Notes: a model not told the origin generated them from the letters alone. A DNA stretch of 64,000 nt from Lichina pygmaea (GCA_963422465.1 OY730170.1:868001-932000), one strand, 5' to 3'. Positions 10,184-21,919 are shown, counted from the first letter of the stretch. Numbers and translations are program-made.

Positions 10184-12293
10184 TGTCGCGCACACTATAT
10201 TGGCTTGGTCATTCAATGTTCAGCGAGATCTCGCAACAGGGGATATCTAGTTTCTCTAGATCTGTTGACTTGATACCCGAGAGATAATCCTCTTGATGTG
10301 ACCTGTATGGTCTGATTCCACATAGGCCTACCCAAGAATTTCAGCCGATTGTCCTACAGCCTTGTCTTCGACAGCTTGAGGACTGTCATCATCTATCTGC
10401 AGTCGCCTTTGTCAAGAAAAGTCAAGATAACAGGGCCTTCCGCCTCCGCCATCTCTGTATGCCAGTCAATTTGTATTGCCTTCAAATCTAGTTCTTGAGC
10501 AATGTTTTCTACCATACCGTACCGTATGGAGTAGTACGTTGAAATAACAGCGACCCCGGAATTACAGCCAGCGTCCGTGGAGTAGCACAGACCTTACTTG
10601 ACCTACTAGAAGGATTTAAAACTTCTGCCCGAAGTGTCAAGGCACTCTACCACATCTACTTGGGTACGGAGCACCGATAGGACTACTTGACGATACAAGT
10701 GAGCTTCCGCAGCCTTGTTGTCGCGCTGATGGATGCGAGATAAGGCAGTCCTGCAAGCTACTCTCCCCACTTCCCGCCTCCGACCCATGAGTGCGCAATC
10801 GGTCCGTTTCCTCCACGCTAAGTCCAGAGAGAATACCGCGCTTGCGGTCCAGCCGTTGTCCATGTGGTGCCGGTAACACAAGGTCCCGAGTTGCGCCCAA
10901 AACCATGCGGCTCAACGTGGACCTATTGCTGACACCTGCTACGTAGCGGTTCTTCCGCTCAGCCGATATGTCTGGGAAACGCGGAAGCATGTGGCCTCGC
11001 AACAGGCAGCTGCCAGACGCAGCATTAGTGTGGCACGGAAACATGGCAGGCCTCATCCAATGACAACAGCCTCGGATGAGACACCCAGATGCAGCCCGCA
11101 GCTGCGGACGGTCACCTGAACAACATGCGATGCAGTAGCTCCTACTAGCTGGAGATCGAGTCTCATGCGTCTCGGTAACTCTACCAAAAGGCTGTCGTTT
11201 CTGGTTCCGCAACTTGACGCAAGAGAAAGCAATCGTGGCTTAGGGCTGCCACCTCTTATTCCATGAGAGTGTACCACTACCACATGGCACGGCAAGAGCG
11301 GCACTGATTCGAGCTCTTCAAGGTCGGCCCGCAAGCCCTCGACGGCACTGGACTGGCAACTACTTTGGGTGAGTATACTCTTTTGGTATGCATGGTATGA
11401 AGTGACTGGCATCACTTTGCAGAGATCAGCAAAGGGTTCCATCTATTCAGCTCTATGCACTGGCCAGTCTGTCACCCTCTCTGAACATTTGGCAGGCTGA
11501 CCCTGTGGCCCTAGCAGCTCAGGTTGCACCTCTCGCGATCACCAGCGCTTACACCAGATTGAGCGCTCGGACCACATCAAGGGCGGGGTTGCCACGACAT
11601 GAGCCTCACGCCAATGGCTACCGAAGACGTCATCTAATCTTCTCGTCATCTCCGCATATCATCACAAGTCTACGTTGAGAAATGAGGCTCAATCGCAGCA
11701 TGCATCTCCGCCGAAAAGCAAAAGGCCAATCACACAGATCTAGTGCAAGAGCCTAATCTAGTGCCGCCGCAAGACAACCCGGTCAGGCACCAAAGATCCT
11801 TTTTCTGCGCTTTTACATACAATAGGACGGAGCTCGCTCCAGTGACATGAGAAGATGTGGCATGACACGGCATCACCGAAGATCAAGTCGTGGCATTGCT
11901 CCTCTCTGGGAGAGACGGGCAAAGTGCCTGGTCCCAAGCAATTTGGCACATGCTCCACGGGACATTAGGCTACAGCTACATACTATACCGGTACCATGCT
12001 CGTCACAGGAGGCTGTCAGATACCTTTCATCCTAACCTACCTACAGACAGCCCGAACAGTGATACGGTACCGGTAAATGCTTATCGCTGCTCAAATCACC
12101 ATCACCATCACCATCACCACCATCATCATCATGCCCTGCGGAATTTCAGCACGTACCGGTACCGTACGTCTGTACTATGGAACACTAGGTGAAGAGCCTA
12201 GACCCCCGCTCAAGGCGACCAACCTTCCTCGACAGCACCTAGTCAGCACTATCCCGTCAAGAAAACCGTAGAACACGGGTGAGTGGCTAGCTA

Positions 12294-12312
12294 CCCCCCC
12301 CCCCCCCCCCCC
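12294..12312. repeat. Poly-C tract, 19 nt
   Basis: C19 in non-coding DNA. One of several C or G homopolymers of 15-23 nt in this window. Confidence 0.9.
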
Positions 12313-12497
12313 AACTACTTCTAGGCCCAGGAGTACGGTACCGTGGAAGGACACCGTGGCAAAAGGATCTACTGACCGTACAGTAGCACCCTTGTCGTCC
12401 ATGCATGACTTATCCTATCCTATCCTGGTCTGCCCCGGCGCCTCATCTCCTTGGGAACAGGTTTCTAGGAAAGAGCTTTGGGATACGTAACTTAGGC

Positions 12498-12615
12498 GGG
12501 GGGGGGGGGGGGGAGGGGGGAGGTGTTCTTCTTCTTGGCCCATGCCGGGAAGATTTCGACGCGGTCGATTGGACTTTTTTGTTTGGTAAGATATTGGGGG
12601 GGGGGGGGGGGGGGG
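12498..12615. repeat. Two poly-G tracts (G16 and G20)
   Basis: G16 at 12498-12513, followed after one A by G6, and G20 at 12596-12615. Both lie just upstream of the target-site duplication of the retroelement at 12639-12897. Confidence 0.9.
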
Positions 12616-12638
12616 TTTCGCGGGTAAGTCAGGACTTG

Positions 12639-12897
12639 TCCTCTGGTTCATGGCTTTGAAAAGACTAGACCAGTTCAACTTAGCACACCCACTCTTGTCA
12701 GGAAGTCTTTCATCCCTGTGATTTCTATTTTTTTTTCAGACACTACATATTCTTTCAGATATTTCCCTAGTCTTACCCCCCAAGTCTCAGTTTTTACTCC
12801 TTCAAAGGTTTTCTGAGAAGATAAGCATGTAGCTAGAAGTTCTGCATGGCTCACCAGCCAGATCAGAGTAAGAATAAAATAAAAAAAATAAAAATAA
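12639..12897 (+). mobile_element. 5'-truncated retroelement copy (family B, copy 1)
   Basis: This 259-bp insertion is flanked by a perfect 13-bp direct repeat AAGTCAGGACTTG at 12626-12638 and 12898-12910. It ends in an A-rich tail with ATAAAA-like units preceded by GTAAGAAT. The second half matches 39061-39272: shared blocks include CAGTTTTTA-TCC, AAAGGTTTTCTGA, TAGCTAGAAG-TCTGCATGGCT and GTAAGAAT plus the tail. Direct duplication, A-rich 3' end and variable 5' truncation indicate target-primed insertion of a LINE 3' end or a LINE-dependent SINE. No coding region remains, so the parent cannot be named. Confidence 0.8.
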
Positions 12898-12910
12898 AAG
12901 TCAGGACTTG

Positions 12911-13432
12911 CCGAGTGGTCAAAAGAGAGAGAGCCTAGAGACTGTTTTGACATTTGATCCTGCAGGTGCCGCCTAGTGCCCTTCCAGGGCAAACACAGCC
13001 ACACAAGGGGCAAACAAAGGCTTGCAGGACGACATATAGCTGATTAGCTAGTTCTCCCTAATCAATCAATCAATCAGTCGTCTCACACACTCATCTCCTT
13101 CCCGCTGCTCGCTACAGCGTTCTGGTCGAACAGAGACTACGTGATAAATAGGCTCTTGGGACCGTTTCGTGAAAGGACTACAGTAGGACGAGGCAAGAAA
13201 AGGTTCACTCGCGTGTCATTGAGCAGGAGTAGTCTTTTTACTGGATTGAGACTTCCTCCCGCTTTCCCCCTTCCCCCTTTCGTGATGTAACCCAACGCTG
13301 TACCAGCGTCTTGCTTCTCGTCTGCTCCGCCGTTCTTCTCAGACAGGCTTTTGCTGACGGAGAGGATACGGACAGGTTTTCGAGAAGAGAGCAGCCAAGG
13401 AGGGATGCCGGCCGAGGGAGATGAAGGTGGTG
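12911..13432. other. Intergenic region downstream of ArgRS
   Basis: Holds the 3' flank of the arginyl-tRNA synthetase gene on the minus strand. A short AATC repeat (about 13059-13074) is visible. No other feature seen. Confidence 0.5.
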
Positions 13433-15871
13433 TCACATCCTATGGTTCGAATGGGCCGAAAGGGTTAGCTTGTGCTTTCGCATGTAGAAGAGTCTAGGTA
13501 GAGAGGGGTCTTTGGCCGGGGATGGGGTATGATTGTATTTAGCGAGTGGGAGACTTGATGCAAATAGTTATGTGGTATGATGACGATGATGACGGCGGGG
13601 AGATGAAGAAAGATGGTGTGATCCTGGCGGAGGCTGTGCAGATCGGTCTCGATGACGTACCTGTCAACAGGAGACAATCCCAAGAGCTTCATCCCTTCGT
13701 TGAGCACCTGTCTCGCGCACTCGTACAGCGCGAGTCTCGCCCTGGCCAGTTCGGGTTCGGACCCCAGGATCTTGAGATGGTCGTAGCTGGACGACAGCAT
13801 ATGCGTCATCTTGAACAAGTAGATGAGCACGGTGACAGGCTCGAGCGTCTTGAGCGTGTTGTTGAAGACGTCGGGCCACTGGGCCAGCGAACGGATCAGG
13901 AGGGCCGCGTGCGAAGAGTGCGCCGTCGAGGCACTGCTCGTCAGCAGCGACAGGTCCGCGTCGTGCAGCGTGTCGTAGGGAATGCCGACTCGCCGAACGA
14001 TGGAGCAGAGACGCGCGTGCGCGTATTGCAGATAGGGCCCCGTGTCGCCTTCGAACGAAGTCATTCGGTTGATGTTGAACTCGTAGTTGTTAAGCCTGCG
14101 GCAAGGCAGACGCACATGTCAGCCGAGGGTCCATCCGATCCGACGACCAAGATACCGAGAGGGATTCAGTTCCAGCTGCTTACCTCTTGCCAGACATGTC
14201 CTGCACCATGACGCTCGTGATCCCAAGAGTATCCGCCACCTGCTCCGGGTTCTCGACCTGGGAGTACTTGTCGGCGTTGGTGCGCATGACCTCGTGCATC
14301 TTCTCGGCAACCTCCTTCAAGATGTCGTCCAGGAACTTGACCGTGCCCTTCCTCGTGCTCATGCCCTGCACCATGCCAAAGTTGATATGCTCGCACTTCT
14401 CCGACACGTCTTTCCGCCCCATGAGCTCGATGATCTTGAACAGCTGCGCCAGATGCAGGTCTTGCTGCATCGCCACGACGTATATCATCCTGTCAAACTG
14501 ATACTTCTCGTACCGCTCGGCCGCCGCACCAATGTCTCTGGTCAGGTACAACGTCGTGCCGTCCGGCTTCTTCACCCTGCATTTGCCCAGTTTCTTGCTG
14601 TACTTCTCGAGGTTGATGATCATAGCCCCTTCCGATTCCTCAAGCAGACCCTTCTCGGTCAACGTCTGCATTGCGGCCTCCATACTCTCTGACTTGATCT
14701 GTGACTCCCCCGAGTACACATCGTAGTCGATGTTCAACCGGGCATAGGTCTGCTTGTATCGTTGGATGCTCAAGTCTCGAAATCTTCTCCATAGAACGAG
14801 CACCTCCTCATCGCCCTCCTCCATTCGTCTGAAGTACTCGTGAGCCTTCTTCCCCCAGCTCTTCTCGTACAGCTCTGTGACGTCTTCGCCCCGCTTCTTC
14901 ATCTCCGTGATTTTGTCGTGCTCGGGACCGTGTAGTCTGTTGATCTGGACGTAGATGTCGTACAGATGGCCGATGGGATCCACGAGCAAGTTCTCTTCGT
15001 TGCCGTACATGGTCCATGCCAAAGCGAGGAGACCGAACTGGGTGCCCCAGTCGCCAAGGTAGTTCATCCGAATAACGTCCCATCCTGCGCGTTCGAAGAG
15101 GTTCGAGAGGAACCCTCCGATGATTGTACTCCTCAGATGGCCGGCATGGAAGGGTTTCGCGATGTTAGGCGACGAGAACTCGACGATGATCCGCTTCTTG
15201 CCCTTGGAGGGATCTGAAGGGTCCTTGAGACCAATCCTCGAGTTGCGTCCATATGCGGCCTTCTTCTGCAAGATCGAGGGGATGACTAGCTCGGAGAGTG
15301 CATCCGGTTTGAAGAAAAACTGGAGGAAGATGTTGTTCAAAGTCGGTTTGTTCACGAGGGGTGAGTCTGGGAACTGACGTCATGCAGGTCAGCACATCGG
15401 GCCAGGCCAGCTCGAGTGGTAGCCATCAACCGATCGTACCTTTTCAGCAATCTCCGAGGCTACATCGGCCGGCTTCTTGCCCTTGATTCTCAGCGCAGGA
15501 ACGGCCAGCACTAGATCACCCTTGTCCAACGACGTAGACCACGCCAAGGCAGGATATATGACGCTCCGGTCGGCGCCGGTCAACTCTGCTATAGCATCGG
15601 TGATGTGAGATCTGTAAATGTCCACGGGGTTGATGTCGGGATTGCAGTTTGGATGCGGAGAAAGCTGCGAGACGCCCAGTTTCGACAGGCGGCTGGTGAG
15701 GTCGTCCATGGTTGTGGGGAGACTGCTGTAAGGGTAGCGCGAGGAAATACTTACACCATTGACGCAACTAGATGATGTCAGGATCCCCCAAGGGCGCACT
15801 GACTGCCGGACAATGGGTACCGGAAGACGTGCGTTTTGTGCGGCTCTGCTGCATCGCATTGCATAGCACAT
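13433..15871 (-). CDS. Arginyl-tRNA synthetase, probable dual cytosolic/mitochondrial form
   Basis: Charges tRNA-Arg with arginine (class I synthetase). Proposed exons on the minus strand: 15871 or 15709 to 15440, 15373-14184, 14095-13661 and 13439-13433. From the ATG at 15709 this gives 633 residues, close to the usual fungal cytosolic length. The HIGH-type motif reads HAGH in KPFHAGHLRS (about residue 163). The KMSKS equivalent is MSTRKG (about 425), as is normal for eukaryotic ArgRS. The DALR anticodon-binding domain fills the last 145 residues (YLQYAHARLCS). The last exon contributes only a G, ATG and TGA, giving the ending PVDRM that I recall for fungal ArgRS; a perfect GCTAAC branch site precedes its acceptor. 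An in-frame upstream ATG at 15871 adds 54 residues with six arginines and no acidic residue, like a mitochondrial presequence. Identity is certain; dual targeting is inferred. Confidence 0.93.
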
Positions 15872-16315
15872 GTGGTCAGAGGGAGAGGAGCTGCATCATC
15901 CGTGAACCCAGATGACTACGCTGCTGGATTCACTGACAATTCTATCTCCGCAACACCACGCTACCCTCGCTAACAAGATATGATATCGTCTGCTATTGAG
16001 ATACGCACTCCAGGCCATTCCCTAAATTCACATGGGGAAGAATGTTGTTGGAAAGTGGTCTACTTGACTGTATCTTCTCAGAGACACTTCTACATGGCTC
16101 AGAGGTCTAGGAACAAACTAAGACTAGAACTGAAAAGAGAACTGTCACACTTCATATCACGTCGTGTTCCTCGTGGACAGCTCCATCCAAGGCATTCAGA
16201 TAAGGGGGTAATAAGTCAGTGCTTGATGCAGCCAGCTGAATGTATATTTTGCTCTTTTCCAGTCGGCATGAGCTGCTCCAATGCCTCCGCCACAACGATT
16301 CGATGCTCTTATTTC

Positions 16316-17470
16316 CTAAGCTGCTATCCCAGAAGAGACGGCCGAACCTCGACGGGCCCGGCGAGTTACAGTTGTGGCAGAGGGATTCTCAGCTTCAAGG
16401 CCACTCGCGATTGAGAGGCTGTCTTGTGACATGGCGTAGGACACGGAGGTCGAAGCCGTAGGCGCTAATTCTCTGTCCCCCGTAGTACTTGAAGGTAGAG
16501 GAAGGAAAGCAGAAATGTCCGCAAGAGCAGGGAGAGGGCTGATAGGCCGCAGAAACTCCACTCCATCACCGTGTCCTCCGGGGTAGCGCGGCGTTGTCTG
16601 AGGCGGTCCGGTAACGGTAGTGATAGGAAGCCTGCCGGTCACTCCAGAAGCCCCGGACAGCGCCGGCCTTCTATCACTTCCATCGACCGGGCTACGACGG
16701 GGGCTGGCAACGGTAGTGAGGCCGAGCTTAGGCGACGTCGATTTCTTCGCTTGAGTGGTACTGTTCCGGAAGGTAGGAAGCGCGGCACGCTGAAGCTTCT
16801 TGGCCAAGCCAACTGCTTTGTCCTTTGCCGAACCGACGTGCAGGCCTTCCTTCGCGCCTTTGAAGAGGCTGGCCAGGGAAGAAAGATCCAGATGTCTGCT
16901 TTCCGGCCCCGCAGGCTCAAGGATGCCGCTATGTACGCCCTGCGGGATTCCTTGAGGGGGCTTTGGCAGCACAAACGCAGCGGTGTCAGTGTCGTCGTCT
17001 GACTCTCCCGGGTCCGAGCTTCCCTGATAGAGAACTTTCAGAGCAAGGTGCCCGTCGGTGCTAGGATCGCCTGGTACGGCACTGCGGTGCTTGTTCACCT
17101 CCCCTCGCCAGCTTTCAATTCCCGGGAAGGTGACCGTGTGTGTTGTGCGGGAGCGAGTTGTCCTACGAGTAGGAGCGGAGCTCCGTGAAACAAGGTGGAG
17201 CCTCCTCGCCTGGCTGGCTCGCGACAGGGCATTGTTGTCCGAGCCTTCGTAGATCTGTCCAGAAGTTCCCATAAAGTGCCCAGGGCCACGAAAACCAGGC
17301 GACAGCTCGAATCGCAGCCACTTCAGCCGACGTTGCAAATCATCAACGAAAAACCGGTCCGTGTACGCCTCCGTTTGAGACTTCATGGGCCCACCGCCGA
17401 ACGACGAAAAGAACGCCGTCTCCTTTGCCGGTGTGGGTGTTGGGCCGCGGTAAACGACATTGAGTGACAT
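16316..17470 (-). CDS. Hypothetical Ser/Pro/Arg-rich protein, 384 residues
   Basis: A single uninterrupted frame from ATG 17470 to the stop at 16316, the longest open frame in this stretch on either strand. The N-terminal 65 residues (YTDRFFVDDLQRRLKWLRFEL) are the most protein-like part and could form an amphipathic helix. An acidic GESDDDTD patch lies in the middle. The rest is low-complexity, basic and serine/threonine/proline-rich, so probably disordered. No signal peptide, membrane span or known domain is visible. It lies 445 bp upstream of the ArgRS start in the same orientation. I do not recognise it. Confidence 0.55.
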   Translation of the reverse strand: MSLNVVYRGPTPTPAKETAFFSSFGGGPMKSQTEAYTDRFFVDDLQRRLKWLRFELSPGFRGPGHFMGTSGQIYEGSDNNALSRASQARRLHLVSRSSAPTRRTTRSRTTHTVTFPGIESWRGEVNKHRSAVPGDPSTDGHLALKVLYQGSSDPGESDDDTDTAAFVLPKPPQGIPQGVHSGILEPAGPESRHLDLSSLASLFKGAKEGLHVGSAKDKAVGLAKKLQRAALPTFRNSTTQAKKSTSPKLGLTTVASPRRSPVDGSDRRPALSGASGVTGRLPITTVTGPPQTTPRYPGGHGDGVEFLRPISPLPALADISAFLPLPSSTTGDRELAPTASTSVSYAMSQDSLSIASGLEAENPSATTVTRRARRGSAVSSGIAA

Positions 17471-19508
17471 GGCGCGGCCTGGCAGACTCGAAATGACGGT
17501 CTTCTCTGCCTTGGAAAGGCAGCAACGGCCACGCGTGCGACTATAACGTTCGTTGCATCTCAGACGATCGACAACAATTTAGGTCTCGGGGAACAACAAG
17601 CCGCAGCTCCCTTCCTAAGCCTCTGCCTTGGAATCAGGCAGCAGAATGGGAATATCGATTCGAGCGCAGGAAAATGAGTCTTGATGGCGTCTATCAAGAC
17701 CTGCGAGGACGGATGAGAATCATGGTGGAGCCTTCCCAATGCGATTTCATCCTCCCATAGTGCCCCCCGGGAATGCCCCATGCCGGACAAATGAAAATAC
17801 AAAGCAAGAAGGTGCAAGTCAAGTCGGTCCGCTAACGAGCCGTAACTAGCAATTTTCTTTGTAAGGTGCGAGTTGTAGACCCAAATGACAGCAACCAAAA
17901 CGTTCGCCATACTATCCTCCTAGAAGCATCAACATATGCATGCTTTCTCTTGAGACATCCGGTTCCCTTGCACACCCAAGACTTGATATTCGTCCTCGAT
18001 GGATGTACTAGCATGCTGCTATTTGAGCCTCCTTCGAGCATATGCTGAACAGATCGTAGCAGAAGACCAGGTGCAACGGGAACGAGCCTAGGAGTAGCCA
18101 GCTACCGTCTGAGAATGACCGCATCGTAACAGGCCATGTTTAGCAATGCTCCCGTCACGGCCCCACGACCTCACTCCCTTCAAGAAATATTGTTCGAACG
18201 TCTTCCAACAGCTTCGACCTGGCTTGAAATCCATCTGCTTGCTGTAGAGCCGGTATCGGACGGCATGCACGTCTCAGCATCTCGACAACGTCACACGCTG
18301 GCCTCTCGTATCTGGTCCGGGATCATGAACAGCGCTGATCGATGAAGCTGCAAGTTGCCGTGGGTATAATCAGCTGCAAGCCGACAAAGCGCCATCTGCA
18401 GTGCAAACGGCTATCATGCAGAACTGGGTGGCGTAGGTAGGTAGGTGGGTAGCTCAAGCAGGGGAGCGCATGACATCCGTACACCGGTGCCCAAGTGAGG
18501 TAAAACCCTCCCTCCCTCCCTCCTTCCCAGCTTTTAGTATGGTCGGGACACCTTACCGATCAACCCCTTTCTGCACTGGTAGCCTTCAAGAAACCACCGA
18601 GATCAGTTCGGTCCAAATTAGTATCAGTATGTCCGTACCCTCGAGCTGGTCTGTGAGCTCCAGGGGAACGTCAGCCTTCTTCTTTAGCCAAGAAAAAGCA
18701 ATTGCTGTACGAACGAGTACGACAACGTGACAGATGAGGTCACTTGATCTGATAAACAAGAGACACCAACGATTGATGAGTCATCAATCGGTTATGATAT
18801 CTTCCATCTAGTCATGTGACTTTGACGAGCGCCAACTCTCGGCACGGCTCGGGTGCCGTCGCATAGAACCACTTTCGGTTAGCGTAGACTCAGCTTTACG
18901 CCGATTACGACGATAGCCGCCGGTGGGCCCAGAGGAAGAACGTACGTACGTGAGTACGTATGTACGTACGAAGCGCAATCTCCATGACGCATCCCAGGCA
19001 CGGCACCCTTGACGTCAACTGCTTCTCACCGAGCTTGCCTTGCCTTGCCTTGCCTGAAGGAAGGAAGGAAGGCGCAACACGTATACGTATGGTAGGCTGG
19101 GTACACAAGCGCTTGTATTCTCACACGACCTACACCAAGTCGGCAGCACCCGAGAGGCCGAAGTCACGTCCACGTTGTCCGTCCGTGTTCGTTTGATGCC
19201 CGGTCCCAGACCCGATCCAAGGAGCGTACGGAAGTCCCTGGTGGCGGGTTTCATCTCGACGATGATGAGAAACAGGAAATCCTCGGTGCATGCCATTGCG
19301 GTTTGCTGCGGCAGAAACCCCCTGGTTGGTGCAAGGCTGAGTCTTGATGCGCCCCTTGAGCTCACGCCACATGAAACAGGCACAGCGGGCGTGACCGGTG
19401 ATAGCACCATTGGCGATGACATCGTTGTCTGACTGTCGGACGAGGGCGCAACCTCGCTGTCCGACACGCGACAGGAGATTTCGGAGCAGCTCTCAGAACC
19501 AAGCCAGC
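17471..19508. other. Intergenic, 2.0 kb
   Basis: No supported gene. A run of TCCC units (18503-18520), short GTAGG repeats (18433-18450), a CGTACGTACG cluster (18941-18970) and a CTTGC/GGAAG simple-repeat pair (19032-19068) are visible. Open frames here lack family motifs. Confidence 0.5.
18941..18970. repeat. CGTACG tetranucleotide cluster
   Basis: Short array of GTAC units interrupted by GAGTA and TGTA. Similar arrays lie at 20533-20552, 23521-23540, 23601-23627, 30431-30462, 36438-36486, 36785-36842, 38047-38061, 39525-39541, 61466-61490 and 63551-63582, all intergenic. Confidence 0.7.
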
Positions 19509-19883
19509 TCACCCAGCAATGATCCAGCCGTTGCCTTTGCCGCTCCTTTCGCCTAGCCAACTCGCCGACGCGTCCTCGCATTTCGAGTCGCGTCGGCTGC
19601 TCCTCTTGATAGCGCGGGCAGTGCGACGCTCGTTTAGCGTGAGATCTGCCTGCAACGATCTAGGTCGTTTTGGGAATGGGGGTCGGTCCAGCTGCTCAGC
19701 CAGACAGGTTCGGTCGTCAGGGGGCCAGATAGCTCGTGCGGAAGTGTGCGTTCCATCGTAGCACAAACCAGGCGGGCCAGGACAGCACGATCCAAGTGCC
19801 GTCGCAGCGGCGGTAGAACAAGCAGTAAAAACAAGTGGAAGAAGAAGAAGACAAAGAAGAAGAACATAGGGATGTGAAAGCAT
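19509..19883 (-). CDS. Possible small secreted protein, 124 residues
   Basis: From ATG 19883 the frame opens with a strongly hydrophobic stretch rich in leucine (about residues 6-19), ending in a TACSTAAATA-like cleavage region. A segment with paired cysteines (GSCCPGPPGLCYDG) follows. This looks like a fungal signal peptide and a cysteine-containing mature start. The second half is basic and unremarkable, and a GTGAGC donor lies just before the stop, so the true 3' part may be spliced elsewhere. Part of the hydrophobic segment comes from a CTT/TTC-rich simple sequence, which could mimic a signal peptide by chance. No family recognised. Confidence 0.3.
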   Translation of the reverse strand: MLSHPYVLLLCLLLLPLVFTACSTAAATALGSCCPGPPGLCYDGTHTSARAIWPPDDRTCLAEQLDRPPFPKRPRSLQADLTLNERRTARAIKRSSRRDSKCEDASASWLGERSGKGNGWIIAG

Positions 19884-21919
19884 CACTCGAGGGGGTTGGT
19901 GAGCCGTTGCGTAGCTATTGATATGCCCCCGTGGACGCACGTCGCGCCGAGGGAACCGCTCGACGACGTCAGAAACAGCACCGGCAAACCTCGCCGGATC
20001 CATCGATGCAAGCTCGCTTGAGCCACGGCGTAGACGAATCTTGCTTGCCTCGCACGGCGTGAGACACGGTACCGTCCGGGTATATCGCTGACGACTGATC
20101 GCAGCAAGCAGAGGAACCGAAACATCGTGGGTCGGTGCTCGACACGAATGTGGTAGGTGACGTGCACCGAGCTGAAGAGCATCGCGAGAGCAGCCACAAA
20201 AGAAAAGACGGAGGGGAAGGCGGGGGGAAGGAGAAGGGAGGATGGCCGACGTCGTTCTGGACCCTTGGGGCCAACGCTGTCGAGACTCGGTGCTGTACAG
20301 CATACGACGTGCTTCTCGTGGCTGACTCGAGATCGTACCGCTGGGCCGCGGCGGCGGCCGTCTGCCCGTCGGAATCAATCCAGCGACGGTTGTGAGCTCT
20401 TTGCGTAACCTGGGCCAGCATGGACGATGGACGGTGGTACAACCATCGTGCCAGATCGCGATGATGCTAGTAGCATCAACACCACGGATTAGGGGTCGCC
20501 TGGATCGCGCCTCAACGAGATGTTCGCCTGGCCGTACGTACGTACGTACGTAGCAGTTCTTCAACTGCTACGAACTGAGGTTGTTGTTCGGCTAATTCGA
20601 AGATTCGCGCCGCCTCGTAAGCGATTCGACTTACGCGCAGAGCCGCCATCATCCTTCCCAGAACGAGGCATTCAGAAACATGGAACGAACACACTCTCTA
20701 TCGACCCAGTGCGACCACCACCAACATCTCGACTGCCCCGTCCTCCGCTGCGCATCGGATACCGTCGCATTGAGTCGGTCCTGCATCGGATCGCGCAGCG
20801 CCGCCGTCGCAAAACGCCGGCACCATCCCGGCTGCCTTTGCCTCTGATCCTCCACCGCTTCGATATCTGATCCGAATTGGGAACACTGTTCGTGAACAGC
20901 CGGGAGAGAAAGAAAAAAAGGAACAGGGGGATCGGAAAATCCAATTCGAGAAACTTAACCGTACTGCGACCGAGGGCCTGACAGGAACGTCGCGAAGAGG
21001 CAAAGATGAACCCCCTGAGGAAGAAGCAACGCCGCACAAGAGGACTGGAGTGCGCCACCGAGGGCCGAGGAGAAGGAAAGCAAGACCGCACCGTTCGTGG
21101 ACGCTCGGTCCCGATGTCGTGGACGGGCGCGGCCCTGCGGAACGGTCGTGGAGCGACCCCATCTCAGCGCGCCCGAGAGTGCCGATAATGCCGCGATGTG
21201 CTTGAACGGGTGGTGCTCACGGGGGAGCCTAGCTGCCCGCTCGCATGGGTGCGCCTCCCCCTCTCTCTCTGTGTATGTCTCTCTGCCTGTCTCTTGTTCG
21301 TCTGTCTCGTCTGTCTGTCTTGTCCGTTTGCCTGCCCTCCTTGGAACGGGTATGGAGGCCGTGAGTCGACCCATCCATCCACTCGGCCCGATGCTCGGCC
21401 AGGACGTATGTCTGTTCCAGGGGGGGTGGGGGGGGGGGGGGGGGGGATGAGTACGACGGGCGTCGAGCTAGATAAAAGACTGACCGGTACTGCAACGGTG
21501 AGGCCTTTACCCCGGCCGCCCAAAATAAGAAGCGCGGAAGAACGAGCAAACGGACCGAAACGCGACGTGGTGCGACTTGGAGATTCGGATGCGAAGTGAC
21601 TGAAGCAAAAGCCTTTCCCCACCGAGACGCACCAGCCTCGGGACCTGATCCGAAAGCTTGCGCGGCGCTAAATGTGCCCTGGCAATGTGTGCGTGCTTGG
21701 TGTCGTCGACATGAGATGAGCTGAGAGGTCGCGGCGGCGGCGGCCTCGTTTTAACCCGTACGGGCTGCCAACTTCTCGGCTGGGGACAGGTAAGAGAGGT
21801 TCGTTTGACCGGTCTCCTCCATCGACCCTAACTTCTCCACGTCACCAACCATGACTGACCGTCAGGCGCATTGACCAGGCGCAGCGGCGAAAAGGGTGGG
21901 TGGGCTTCAGAGACGTTCC
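19884..21919. other. Intergenic, 2.0 kb, with G19 tract
   Basis: No supported gene. Contains a CGTACGTACGTACG array (20533-20552), CT/GTCT-rich simple sequence (21255-21330) and a G7-T-G19 homopolymer (21420-21446). Probably the promoter region of the velvet-like gene that follows. Confidence 0.5.

Larger units (their letters stand above)
9803..12625. other. Gene-poor stretch, 2.8 kb
   Basis: No supported gene. It contains an imperfect tandem duplication (10017-10183), a CAC/CAT run encoding nothing recognisable (12096-12133) and long C or G homopolymers (listed separately). Open frames on the minus strand at 10606-11212 are Arg/Ser/Cys-rich with no motif and look like chance frames in GC-rich DNA. 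Confidence 0.5.

Noticed and set aside
12096-12133. Run of His codons (CAC/CAT), resembling an affinity tag
   Set aside because: It is a natural trinucleotide/hexanucleotide simple repeat without a gene around it; no vector sequence is present.
12898-12925. tRNA-Ser/Leu-like A-box wording (TTGCCGAGTGGTC) after the family B element
   Set aside because: No T-loop/B box or acceptor stem follows, and the first bases belong to the target-site duplication.
13546-14211. Plus-strand frames opposite ArgRS, SMC3, PP1 subunit, ATG17 and SCON-2
   Set aside because: Shadow frames of GC-rich coding DNA; the opposite strand carries clear family motifs.
19884-20564. Upstream extension of the minus-strand frame to a 351-codon reading
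   Set aside because: No ATG start supports it, the sequence is Arg/Ser/Pro-rich without motifs, and the only plausible start is the ATG at 19883.
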